Below are positions 22,017 through 28,260 of a DNA stretch of 28,260 bases, piece by piece (the first letter of the stretch is position 1; every line of letters begins with the position of its first letter). A program made the translations under genes and the position numbers. Under the pieces are notes generated by a model. The model made no database searches. It was not told where the DNA came from and saw only the letters and a program-made list of their open reading frames with translations. Source of the DNA: Thermococcus sp. (GTDB taxonomy: Archaea > Methanobacteriota_B > Thermococci > Thermococcales > Thermococcaceae); the NCBI GenBank assembly GCA_015522395.1, contig WAMH01000139.1, forward strand, positions 1 to 28,260. Direction: 5' to 3'.

Positions 22017-22655
22017 TTACTCAGGTTTTCCCATTTTGAGCGCCTCAACAGCCCTCTTAAGCCTGGACTCAAGCCGTGCGTTGAGCTTTGCCCTCGTCAA
22101 GTCCTCCAAGGTCCTCTCTAAAATTCCCCTTGCCTGGTCCTGCTTCACCCTCACGTTGACGAGGCCCTTGGGATACTCAAGCGTCATAAGCTCCTCGTAA
22201 ACGCTCTCCATGAAGCGGTAGATTTTCTCTGCCTCTTCCAGCCTTCCGTCGAGGAGAAGCAGGAGGAAGTGCCTCCTGAGTTCACCTATCAGGTCGCCGA
22301 TTCCAAGGGCATAATCGGCGTGGGGAACTCCAAGCTCTCCGGGGGATGGAAACTCCACTCCGGTCATGTAGGCGAAGAACAGGCTCGCCTCCACGAACTC
22401 CTGATGGGCGCTCTGGACGTAGCCGGTGTAGTAAAGGTCAGGATGGTCCTTGAGCTTCTCTCCAAGCTCGTCTACCTTCTGCCTGGCGGTTTTTAGCCTC
22501 TCGCGGGCCGTTTCAGCATCCCCGCGATGGAGGGCCTTCACCGTGTCCCCGCTGATCCTCACTATCTCGCGAGTCAGCTTGAGCGCCTCCTCCCTGAGGG
22601 AGTCCTTCTCGTCGAGGACTTCCCTAATCTCCGCTATTATTTCCTTCAGTTCCAT
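22017..22655 (-). CDS. Translin-family protein
   Basis: 212 residues, all-helical. The sequence MELKEIIAEIREVLDEKDSLREEALKLTREIVRISGDTVKALHRGD...HPDLYYTGYVQSAHQEFVEASLFFAYMTG...PHADYALGIGDLIGELRRHFLLLLLDGRLEEAEKIYRFMESVYEELMTLEYPKGL is a clear translin/TRAX match, including the acidic ExxE/D residues that hold the catalytic metal in TRAX-type subunits (QEFVEA and DLIGELRR). Archaeal relatives form octameric barrels and degrade short RNAs. The start ATG follows GGTGAGAGC. It leads the translin-nfi-ribK-membrane operon; its TATA box touches the 3' end of the second H/ACA RNA. Confidence 0.9.
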   Translation of the reverse strand: MELKEIIAEIREVLDEKDSLREEALKLTREIVRISGDTVKALHRGDAETARERLKTARQKVDELGEKLKDHPDLYYTGYVQSAHQEFVEASLFFAYMTGVEFPSPGELGVPHADYALGIGDLIGELRRHFLLLLLDGRLEEAEKIYRFMESVYEELMTLEYPKGLVNVRVKQDQARGILERTLEDLTRAKLNARLESRLKRAVEALKMGKPE

Positions 22656-22683
22656 GCTCTCACCGGGGGAAGTTGAGGGAGAA

Positions 22684-22692
22684 GCTTAAAAA
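22684..22692 (-). promoter_or_regulatory. TATA box of the translin-nfi-ribK operon
   Basis: TTTTTAAGC on the minus strand, immediately after the last ACA of the second H/ACA RNA; the transcript start is expected near 22662. Confidence 0.65.
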
Positions 22693-22845
22693 TGTGGGCC
22701 CCGCCTATCCCCCGCCTTCATCGGAGGCCGAGCCACTCTCCGGCGGTCCGGAGGGCAGGCCCTGTGCGCCCGGCATCGTCGCACCCGCTCATCGCCGGCA
22801 CAAGCCCCCTCCCGGGTCCGGGCCACCGGGCGCAGTCGGATGCAT
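22693..22845 (-). ncRNA. Second H/ACA guide RNA with two ACA motifs
   Basis: A GC-rich island between metK and translin. Minus strand, 5' to 3': unit 1 has the perfect 8-bp lower stem GCGCCCGG (22833-22826)/CCGGGCGC (22773-22766) followed directly by ACA (22765-22763). Unit 2 starts on the next base, with lower stem GGGCCUGCC (22762-22754)/GGCGGGGCCC (22705-22696) followed by ACA (22695-22693). Inside each unit is a shorter upper stem (ACCCG/CGGGU; CCGCC/GGCGG) capped by a GGAG...CGAUGA pair of strands, consistent with a kink-turn. The distance from upper stem to ACA is 16-17 bases. A TATA box at 22866-22874 predicts a start near 22844. It should guide pseudouridine formation with Cbf5-Nop10-Gar1-L7Ae. 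Confidence 0.82.
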
Positions 22846-22865
22846 ACGAAGGATTTTCGGAGGAA

Positions 22866-22874
22866 ATTTTAAGG
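22866..22874 (-). promoter_or_regulatory. TATA box of the second H/ACA RNA
   Basis: CCTTAAAAT on the minus strand, about 26 bases before the predicted RNA 5' end and 36 before the first stem. Confidence 0.6.
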
Positions 22875-22928
22875 CTTTCGAAGTTAATAACTGACAGGAA
22901 TATCCCTCGGCTTTTTTCATGCCGAAAA

Positions 22929-22937
22929 TTATATAAG
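22929..22937 (+). promoter_or_regulatory. TATA box of metK
   Basis: TTATATAAG, with the transcript start near 22958 and a leader of about 24 bases holding GGTGGTGACGATC. A small TCGGC/GCCGA inverted repeat lies just upstream (22906-22924). Confidence 0.7.
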
Positions 22938-22981
22938 GTGCCCGCCGAAGGGTCTCTGCTCAACCCAAGGTGGTGACGATC

Positions 22982-24199
22982 ATGGCCGAGAAGGTTAGGA
23001 ACATTGTCGTTGAGGAAATGATAAGGACCCCGGTGGAGATGCAGAAGGTAGAACTCGTTGAGAGAAAGGGTATAGGCCACCCGGACAGCATCGCCGACGG
23101 CATAGCCGAGGCCGTCAGCAGAGCCTTGAGCAGGGAGTACATAAAGCGCTACGGCATAATCCTCCACCACAACACCGACCAGGTCGAGGTCGTTGGGGGA
23201 AAGGCCTACCCTCAGTTCGGAGGCGGCGAGGTCATCAAGCCGATATACATCCTCCTCTCCGGAAGGGCCGTCGAGCTTGTCGACAGGGAGATCTTCCCCG
23301 TTCATGAGGTTGCAATAAAGGCCGCCCGTGACTACCTCAGGAAGGCCGTTCGTCACCTCGACCTCGAGCACCACGTCGTCATCGACTCCCGCATCGGACA
23401 GGGTAGTGTGGATCTAGTGGGAGTGTTCAACAAGGCCAAGGAGAACCCAATTCCGCTAGCCAACGACACCAGCTTTGGCGTTGGCTACGCCCCGCTCAGC
23501 GAGACCGAGAGGATCGTCTATGAGACCGAGAAGCTCCTCAACAGCGACGAGTTCAAGAAGAAGTATCCTGCCGTTGGCGAGGACATCAAGGTCATGGGGC
23601 TCAGAAAGGGTGATGAGATAGACATCACGATAGCCGCAGCTATAGTTGACAGCGAGGTCGACAATCCCGACGACTACATGGTCGTCAAGGAGACCATCTA
23701 TGAGGCCGCTAGGGGGGTAGTCGAGTCACACACCGAGAGGCCTACCAATATCTACGTCAACACCGCCGACGACCCGAAGAAGGACATCTACTACATAACC
23801 GTCACCGGAACGAGTGCTGAAGCGGGAGACGACGGTTCCGTCGGCAGGGGCAACCGCGTTAACGGTCTCATCACCCCGAACAGGCACATGAGCATGGAGG
23901 CAGCGGCCGGAAAGAACCCCGTTTCCCACGTCGGCAAGATATACAACCTCCTCTCGATGCTCATAGCCAACGACATCGCCGAGCAGGTCGAGGGTGTTGA
24001 AGAGGTCTACGTCAGAATCCTGAGTCAGATAGGAAAGCCCATCGACGAGCCGCTCGTTGCCAGCGTCCAGATAATCCCGAAGAAGGGTTATCATCTCGAG
24101 ACCATTCAGAAGCCGGCCTACGAGATAGCGGATGCATGGCTCGCGGACATAACCAGGATACAGAAGATGATCCTTGAGGACAAGCTCAGCGTCTTCTGA
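22982..24199 (+). CDS. metK: Archaeal-type S-adenosylmethionine synthetase
   Basis: 405 residues, the usual length of the archaeal MAT family (PF01941), which is only distantly related to bacterial MetK. Conserved stretches include ERKGIGHPDSIADGIAEAVSRALS (28-51), HNTDQVEVVGGKA, DSRIGQGSVDL, GDDGSVGRGNRVNGLITPNRHMSMEAAAGKNPVSHVGKIYN and SQIGKPIDEPLVASVQI. It makes S-adenosylmethionine from methionine and ATP for all cellular methylation, including the SPOUT and fibrillarin reactions suggested elsewhere in this window. The ATG giving MAEKVRN is preceded by GGTGGTGACGATC. It is monocistronic, with a T-rich stretch (24201-24210) after the stop and then a structured element. Confidence 0.97.
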   Translation: MAEKVRNIVVEEMIRTPVEMQKVELVERKGIGHPDSIADGIAEAVSRALSREYIKRYGIILHHNTDQVEVVGGKAYPQFGGGEVIKPIYILLSGRAVELVDREIFPVHEVAIKAARDYLRKAVRHLDLEHHVVIDSRIGQGSVDLVGVFNKAKENPIPLANDTSFGVGYAPLSETERIVYETEKLLNSDEFKKKYPAVGEDIKVMGLRKGDEIDITIAAAIVDSEVDNPDDYMVVKETIYEAARGVVESHTERPTNIYVNTADDPKKDIYYITVTGTSAEAGDDGSVGRGNRVNGLITPNRHMSMEAAAGKNPVSHVGKIYNLLSMLIANDIAEQVEGVEEVYVRILSQIGKPIDEPLVASVQIIPKKGYHLETIQKPAYEIADAWLADITRIQKMILEDKLSVF

Positions 24200-24229
24200 G
24201 CTTTTTCCTTCTCCATACGCTTATCTATT

Positions 24230-24300
24230 CTCAGATTTTCAGGAGGTTTCTAATGTCTCCCGCAAACCCTGAAACCAGCCGGAAAAACGGCAAATCTGAG
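24230..24300. other. Three-stem structured element downstream of metK
   Basis: Nested inverted repeats form a three-way junction: P1 CTCAGATTT (24230-24238)/AAATCTGAG (24292-24300), 9 perfect pairs; P2 GGTTTC (24245-24250)/GAAACC (24271-24276), 6 perfect pairs; P3 GCCG-GAAAAA-CGGC (24278-24291), stacked directly on P1. It lies between convergent genes, so it could be a metK 3' UTR structure, an independent RNA on either strand, or a relic of a small inverted-repeat element. No TATA box is well placed for either strand. The stems use only Watson-Crick pairs, so the strand is undecided. Confidence 0.45.
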
Positions 24301-24309
24301 AAGAGAGCA

Positions 24310-24525
24310 TCACGGGGAGGGAGTCCCCTGCTTCAGGGCGCGGAGGAGCTTTGCCTCCTCAAAGGCGAGGGCAACCTTCTCCTTTTTGACCTTTGCAAGC
24401 TGGATCGCGACATCCTTCCTCTGCTTGGCCATCCTAATGAGTCTAGCCTCCTCAAGAACGAGGAGCTCCTTCCTCTTTTTAACAACCTCAAGCCTCCTCT
24501 GGAGGATTGACTTAACCCTCTCCAT
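24310..24525 (-). CDS. Small basic coiled-coil protein
   Basis: 71 residues, nearly all helix with heptad-like spacing: MERVKSILQRRLEVVKKRKELLVLEEARLIRMAKQRKDVAIQLAKVKKEKVALAFEEAKLLRALKQGTPSP. It is rich in Lys, Arg and Glu with Leu/Val/Ala at the core positions. No family is recognised; a role in nucleic-acid binding or as an oligomeric scaffold is possible. The start is well supported: GGTGATACC precedes the ATG and a TATA box lies at 24558-24566. An open frame on the opposite strand (24253-24510) lacks such signals and is taken as its shadow. Confidence 0.78.
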   Translation of the reverse strand: MERVKSILQRRLEVVKKRKELLVLEEARLIRMAKQRKDVAIQLAKVKKEKVALAFEEAKLLRALKQGTPSP

Positions 24526-24557
24526 GGTATCACCTACTCCATTAGGGGGATCGAACC

Positions 24558-24566
24558 CTTATAAGC
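24558..24566 (-). promoter_or_regulatory. TATA box of the small coiled-coil protein gene
   Basis: GCTTATAAG on the minus strand, 37 bases before the ATG. Confidence 0.6.
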
Positions 24567-24613
24567 TTTTCGCCAACTGCCAATTATATCTTCGGCAATC
24601 GCCGAGGAACACG

Positions 24614-24622
24614 CCTATAAAC
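24614..24622 (+). promoter_or_regulatory. TATA box of the adenylate kinase-phosphoesterase operon
   Basis: CCTATAAAC, with the transcript start near 24644, next to the GGTGGGAGG ribosome-binding site. A TCGGC-AATC-GCCGA mini-hairpin lies just upstream (24592-24605). Confidence 0.6.
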
Positions 24623-24651
24623 CGGCGCGACGCAGGGACTCCGGTGGGAGG

Positions 24652-25194
24652 ATGATAATCGCGGTAACTGGAACACCCGGCGTGGGGAAGACCACAGTCT
24701 CAAAACTCCTGAGCAAGAGATTGGGCTATGAATACGTCGGCGTCAAGGAGTTCGCTGTCGAGAGGGATATAGGTGAGAAAGTCGGCGACGAGATAGAGAT
24801 AGACATCGACGAACTCGCGGAGAAGATGGTTGAGGAGTTCAAAGGGAAAAACGTCGTCATCGACGGCCACCTCAGCCACTTCGTTCCGTCCGACCTCGTG
24901 GTCGTCCTACGGGTGCATCCAAGGCTTGTCGCGGAGAGACTGAAGGATAGGGGTTATTCAAGGAAAAAGCTCGCGGAAAACGTGGAGGCTGAGCTTATTG
25001 ATGTGATCCTCGTTGAAGCCCTTGAGGAGAACGAGCGCGTTATTGAGGTCGACACGACTGGAAAGACGCCCGAAGAGGTAGTGGACGAGATAATCGGCCT
25101 CATTGAGAGGGGTGTTAAAAAGCGTGTCGGAATCGTTGACTGGAGCGAGGCGTACGACGAGGTGCTTCCCTACCTGAACCTCGGAGGTGAGTGA
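24652..25194 (+). CDS. Fap7/AK6-type adenylate kinase
   Basis: 180 residues. The P-loop is GTPGVGKTT (7-15), with KLLSKRLGYEYVGVKEFAVE forming the NMP-binding part, VIDGHLSHFVPSDLVVVLRVHP the Walker-B-like segment, and ERLKDRGYSRKKLAENVEAELIDVILVEALE the short lid. This is the archaeal AK6/Fap7 family (COG1936). It converts AMP and ATP to two ADP; its eukaryotic relatives act with uS11 in the last step of small-subunit maturation, and archaeal forms are thought to do the same. GGTGGGAGG precedes the ATG. It is followed without a gap by the phosphoesterase gene. Confidence 0.92.
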   Translation: MIIAVTGTPGVGKTTVSKLLSKRLGYEYVGVKEFAVERDIGEKVGDEIEIDIDELAEKMVEEFKGKNVVIDGHLSHFVPSDLVVVLRVHPRLVAERLKDRGYSRKKLAENVEAELIDVILVEALEENERVIEVDTTGKTPEEVVDEIIGLIERGVKKRVGIVDWSEAYDEVLPYLNLGGE

Positions 25195-25863
25195 ATGCGC
25201 ATCCTCGCCATCACGGACATCCACGGGAGATTGGAGAAGGTAAAAGCGCTGGCAGGGGTTCTCGGGAAACTTGAGCCGGAGCTTGTGCTCGTGGCCGGCG
25301 ACATAACGAACTTCAGCGGTGCCAAAACCGCCAGAAATGTCCTTGAGCCACTCCTTGCTCTAAACGTGCCGCTCATAGCTGTCCACGGCAACTGCGACGG
25401 CAGGGACGTTCCAGGTCTCCTCGAAGAACTCGGGATAAGTGCCCACGACCGGCGCGTCGAGATAAACGGGTTAGGAATAGTTGGAATCGGTGGTTCGAAC
25501 CTAACACCGTTCAACACCGTCTGGGAGCTGGGTGAGGAGGAGATAAGAAGGATACTCAATCGGAACTACCGCGCCGGAGACATAATACTCTCTCACGTGC
25601 CGCCGAAGGACACCAAAGCGGACAGGGTTCACTCCGGTCTCCACGTCGGCAGTTCTGCCCTCAGAAAGTTCATAGAGGAAAACCAGCCTCCCCTCGTCGT
25701 CACGGGACACATACACGAGGCGAGGAGCACCGATAGAGTTGGAGAAACCGTTATCGTCAACCCGGGTCCGCTGTTCAGGGGCTACTACGCGGTGATAGAG
25801 TTCGATGAAAGGAAGAAAAGAAGGAAGAAAAGAGTGGAAAACGTAGAGCTGGCCAAGCTTTAG
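25195..25863 (+). CDS. Calcineurin-like metallophosphoesterase
   Basis: 222 residues with all five metal-site blocks in order: DIH (8-10), GDITN (36-40), GNCD (a variant of GNHD), LSHVPP and GHIHEARS. A Lys/Arg-rich tail (FDERKKRRKKRVENVELAKL) may bind nucleic acid or acidic partners. It belongs to the Icc/YfcE-like group of small archaeal phosphoesterases; whether the substrate is a phosphodiester or monoester is unknown. The ATG follows the adenylate kinase stop codon directly, with GGAGGTGAGTGA as ribosome-binding site, so the two are one operon. The 3' end meets the aminotransferase stop on the other strand with one base between them. Confidence 0.9.
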   Translation: MRILAITDIHGRLEKVKALAGVLGKLEPELVLVAGDITNFSGAKTARNVLEPLLALNVPLIAVHGNCDGRDVPGLLEELGISAHDRRVEINGLGIVGIGGSNLTPFNTVWELGEEEIRRILNRNYRAGDIILSHVPPKDTKADRVHSGLHVGSSALRKFIEENQPPLVVTGHIHEARSTDRVGETVIVNPGPLFRGYYAVIEFDERKKRRKKRVENVELAKL

Positions 25864-25864
25864 C

Positions 25865-27034
25865 TCAGACCAGCTTTTTCTCCCTCAGAACCTTTTCCAT
25901 CCTGTCCATCGCTTCCTCGAGCTTTTCGTAGGCTGTTGCGTAGCTTATCCTGATGTAGCCCTCGCCGGCCTTTCCGAAGGCAGAACCCGGAACGACGGCT
26001 ACCCTCGCCTCCTTCAGCATCAGCTCGCTGAACTGGTGGTCGGTGAGACCGGTATCTTTAATGCGCGGGAAGATGTAGAAAGCTCCCTTCGGCTTGACCG
26101 TCGGCAGGCCCATCTCGTTCAGCCTCTTCCAGACGAGGTTCCTCCTCCTGTCGTATTCCTTGCGCATCTCCTCAACGGCCTTCCAGCTCCTCTCGTCGTC
26201 GAGAGCTTTAGCCGCCGCGTACTGGACGAACGTTACCGGGCAGGTGGAGTTGTACATCTGGAAGCGGGTCATTTTCTCGATGATCCAAGCGGGAGCGGCA
26301 ACGAAGCCGAGGCGCCAGCCGGTCATGGCGAAGGTCTTGGAGAAGCCGTTCACCGTTATCGTCCTCTCGAACATGCCGTCGAGCGATGCTATGCTGTGGT
26401 TCTTAACTCCGTCGTAGACGAAGTGCTCGTAGACCTCGTCGCTTATGACGATGAGGTCGTACTCCACGGCAAAGTCGGCTATCTCCTCGATGTCCTTCTT
26501 CGTGAGAACGGCACCGGTGGGGTTGTTGGGGGTGTTTATTATGAGCGCCCTTGTTTTTTTGGTGACATGTCTCTCCAAATCGTCAACGGAAAGGCGGAAC
26601 TCGTTCTCCTCGTAGGTTGGCACCTCAACGGGCTTTCCGCCGGCGAGGATAACGGCTGGAGCGTAGCTCACGAACATCGGGGAAGGTATCAGAACCTCTT
26701 CGCAGTCCTTCAGGAAGGTCGAGAGGCCCATCAGAAACGCCTGGTTCGCACCGGTTAGTATCATGATCTCGCTCTTTGGATCTGCTTCAATGCCGTTCTG
26801 CTCCCTGAGCTTCCTCGCAACGGCCTCGCGGAGCATTGGCAGACCGGCGTTGGGGCCGTAGTGGGTATAACCCCTATCAAGGCCCTCTTTAGCGTACTCC
26901 TTGATATGCTCCGGAGTGTCGAAATCCGGTTCGCCGATTCCGAGTGAGATTACATCCTCCATCCCGGCGGCCAAATCGAAGAGCTTCCTTATCTCAGAAG
27001 GATTAACCAGCTCGAGCCTGTCACTCAGCGCCAT
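25865..27034 (-). CDS. Aromatic aminotransferase, PLP-dependent fold type I
   Basis: 389 residues, very close as I recall it to the Pyrococcus horikoshii aromatic aminotransferase. Landmarks are GIGEPDFDTP, NTPNNPTGAVL (PLP contact), ISDEVYEHFVYDG, the PLP-lysine motif NGFSKTFAMTGWRLGF, and YIRISYA with the carboxylate-binding arginine. It moves amino groups between Phe/Tyr/Trp and 2-oxoglutarate, the first step of aromatic amino acid fermentation in Thermococcales or the last of biosynthesis. I use the ATG giving MALSDRLEL because GGTGATGCTC precedes it. TATA box at 27064-27073. It stands alone, divergent from the CRISPR trailer region. Confidence 0.94.
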   Translation of the reverse strand: MALSDRLELVNPSEIRKLFDLAAGMEDVISLGIGEPDFDTPEHIKEYAKEGLDRGYTHYGPNAGLPMLREAVARKLREQNGIEADPKSEIMILTGANQAFLMGLSTFLKDCEEVLIPSPMFVSYAPAVILAGGKPVEVPTYEENEFRLSVDDLERHVTKKTRALIINTPNNPTGAVLTKKDIEEIADFAVEYDLIVISDEVYEHFVYDGVKNHSIASLDGMFERTITVNGFSKTFAMTGWRLGFVAAPAWIIEKMTRFQMYNSTCPVTFVQYAAAKALDDERSWKAVEEMRKEYDRRRNLVWKRLNEMGLPTVKPKGAFYIFPRIKDTGLTDHQFSELMLKEARVAVVPGSAFGKAGEGYIRISYATAYEKLEEAMDRMEKVLREKKLV

Positions 27035-27063
27035 GAGCATCACCGCTCTCCCTTCTCGGCGAT

Positions 27064-27073
27064 GTTTATAACC
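27064..27073 (-). promoter_or_regulatory. TATA box of the aromatic aminotransferase gene
   Basis: GGTTATAAAC on the minus strand, about 34 bases before the chosen ATG. Confidence 0.65.
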
Positions 27074-27250
27074 TTACCTCACCGAAAAGATGAGCATCGA
27101 AGTGCAGAAAAGAGCGCTAAACTCCGGGATTAGACCAAGAGTCTTGTTGTCTGGGGGCCGTTCTGTCACCACGCCCCTCAAAATAACCCCTTCTCTTTGA
27201 TCACAACTTCAAAATTTGAAGCTGTTAAGGCGTGAAGTTATACCAATCGG
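27074..27250. other. Gene-free trailer region beside the CRISPR array
   Basis: No coding region is supported here. The stretch holds a possible decayed repeat fragment, AGAGTCTTGTTG (27138-27149, 11 of 12 bases equal to the repeat), and a 15-base palindrome CTTCAAA-A-TTTGAAG (27207-27221). Nothing else was recognised. Confidence 0.5.
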
Positions 27251-28152
27251 CCTTCAATTCTCTTGGAGTCTTATTGCAACAGGAACGAGCCTTGGGAGTG
27301 CAAGTATTGCGAGTTCCTTTCAATTCTCTTAGAGTCTTATTGCAACCCCAAATCCAACCAGCATGGCGGGAGCGAAAACAATCCTTTCAATTCTCTTAGA
27401 GTCTTATTGCAACATTACCTGCCCTACTGTGAGGTTCTCGCCGTATTTGTCTTTCAATTCTCTTAGAGTCTTATTGCAACAAGTTCTTGGGACTGGCCTT
27501 AACGTTGAGGCAATCATCTTTCAATTCTCTTAGAGTCTTATTGCAACACCCATTCCAACCGCTTTCAGAACGCCCTTTACAAAACTTTCAATTCTCTTAG
27601 AGTCTTATTGCAACTTTGATGGTATTCGGTATGGCAATCATCAAAAAGATGCTTTCAATTCTCTTAGAGTCTTATTGCAACGTTGGGCGCACCGGCTCCC
27701 GTGCAAGTGCAAAACTAACTTTCAATTCTCTTAGAGTCTTATTGCAACCCGCCTCCGGAGGGGTTATCAAGCGGCCTCATCGCCGCTTTCAATTCTCTTA
27801 GAGTCTTATTGCAACGCGAGCTCTGCAAAGCCTAAAATTGCCGTGGCAATGAGCTTTCAATTCTCTTAGAGTCTTATTGCAACCTTTCACGACCACCAAG
27901 GCCGTGTCGGCCCCTTCTGGCTTTCAATTCTCTTAGAGTCTTATTGCAACTAAAAGAAAAGTCAGGGGCGTGATGCAAAATGAGGTCTTTCAATTCTCTT
28001 AGAGTCTTATTGCAACACCCTGCCGGTGAGGTTGTAGATATACTCCTCCTTATCCTTTCAATTCTCTTAGAGTCTTATTGCAACTGAAGAGGCCCTCGCC
28101 CTAGTGAATGAGGCTCTTAGAGCTTTCAATTCTCTTAGAGTCTTATTGCAAC
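27251..28152 (-). CRISPR. CRISPR array, 14 repeats and 13 spacers
   Basis: The 30-base repeat begins CTTTCAATTC and ends TCTTATTGCAAC on the + strand. Repeats start at 27251, 27317, 27384, 27451, 27518, 27585, 27652, 27719, 27786, 27854, 27921, 27987, 28055 and 28123; spacers are 36-38 bases. Thirteen repeats are identical; the one at 27251 differs at two positions, the mark of the leader-distal end. Read on the minus strand the repeat is GTTGCAATAAG...AATTGAAAG, the Thermococcales type whose last 8 bases (ATTGAAAG) become the crRNA 5' tag, so transcription runs right to left. All spacers are unique to the eye. No cas gene is in the window. Confidence 0.98.
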
Positions 28153-28260
28153 AGGGCGGCTTTTTCCTTCTTTCGCCTATTAAAGGGCTAGACGACCCGG
28201 AAACTTATAAGCTTTTCTTTAAAGGGGCCTTCAAAAAGACCATTTGAGGCATGATTCAAC
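28153..28260 (-). promoter_or_regulatory. CRISPR leader with promoter
   Basis: The A/T-richer stretch to the right of the last perfect repeat is the leader, running off the window edge. On the minus strand it carries TATA box GCTTATAAG (28212-28204), predicting pre-crRNA initiation near 28182, about 30 bases before the first repeat. Poly-purine GGCGAAAGAAGG and TTTAATAG segments lie near the repeat, where new spacers would be inserted. Confidence 0.8.

Noticed and set aside
24253..24510. An 85-residue open frame on the + strand after metK.
   Set aside because: It is antisense to the 71-residue minus-strand gene, which has both a TATA box and a good ribosome-binding site. The + frame runs through the three-stem element.
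24543..24561. GGTTCGATCCCC on the minus strand, like the T-arm of a tRNA.
   Set aside because: The stem would contain a mismatch, no acceptor, D or anticodon arm exists nearby, and it lies in the leader of the coiled-coil gene. No attachment-site evidence was seen.
27263..27801. Two short open frames inside the CRISPR array.
   Set aside because: They are translations of the repeats (the FNSLRVLLQ pattern recurs), not genes.

Overview
The window reads as a chromosomal segment of a hyperthermophilic euryarchaeon of the order Thermococcales, probably Thermococcus. The evidence is the gene content: an archaeal membrane-anchored LonB, archaeal-type MetK, CTP-dependent RibK with a fused helix-turn-helix, a Fap7-like adenylate kinase, a translin-family protein, and an aromatic aminotransferase that closely resembles the Pyrococcus enzyme. 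Other signs are TATA boxes of the form CTTAAAA or TTATAA about 26 bases before the predicted transcript starts, GGTGAT/GGTGGT ribosome-binding sites, and the CRISPR repeat type. No rRNA, tRNA, insertion sequence or prophage was seen. Genes are tightly packed, often with ATGA start/stop overlaps.

Layout. 1-4.9 kb: a THUMP-SPOUT RNA methylase (+), a DUF92 membrane protein (-), an Lrp regulator (-), an ArsR-MazG pair (-), then a minus-strand run DUF2666 > RidA > JAMM peptidase with a candidate C/D sRNA between the first two. 4.9-9.1 kb: lonB, then sufC-sufB/D (+). 9.1-12.8 kb: a lipoprotein gene, then a membrane-tethered beta-propeller translationally overlapped with an ABC-2 type exporter (ATPase and permease). 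12.7-16.6 kb (-): a tiny membrane protein, a binding lipoprotein made of two fused BtuF/FhuD-like domains, an XRE-CBS regulator, a two-motif H/ACA guide RNA and an EamA transporter. 16.6-18.4 kb: a clear C/D box sRNA (+) and a DUF2226-like protein (-). 18.5-20.2 kb: a TrkA-N/DHH phosphoesterase (+) and a PRC-barrel protein (-). 20.2-22.9 kb (-): a second two-motif H/ACA RNA, then translin > endonuclease V > ribK > membrane protein. 23-27 kb: metK (+), a structured element after it, a 71-residue coiled-coil protein (-), adenylate kinase and phosphoesterase (+), aromatic aminotransferase (-). 27.25-28.15 kb: a CRISPR array of 14 repeats and 13 spacers, transcribed on the minus strand, with its leader at the right edge and no cas genes in view.

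Themes. RNA modification and handling recur: the SPOUT methylase, two H/ACA RNAs, one or two C/D RNAs, translin, endonuclease V, and Fap7, whose eukaryotic relatives act in small-subunit maturation. Protein and metabolite quality control is a second theme (Lon, JAMM, RidA, MazG). The most interesting unexplained items are the non-coding ones: two GC-rich H/ACA loci whose stems use G-U pairs that fit only the minus strand, the candidate C/D RNA inside the DUF2666-RidA gap, and a three-stem element after metK. Among proteins, the fused double binding protein with a recently homogenised 54-base block and the beta-propeller/exporter operon whose ATPase ends in a CxCxxC tail stand out.
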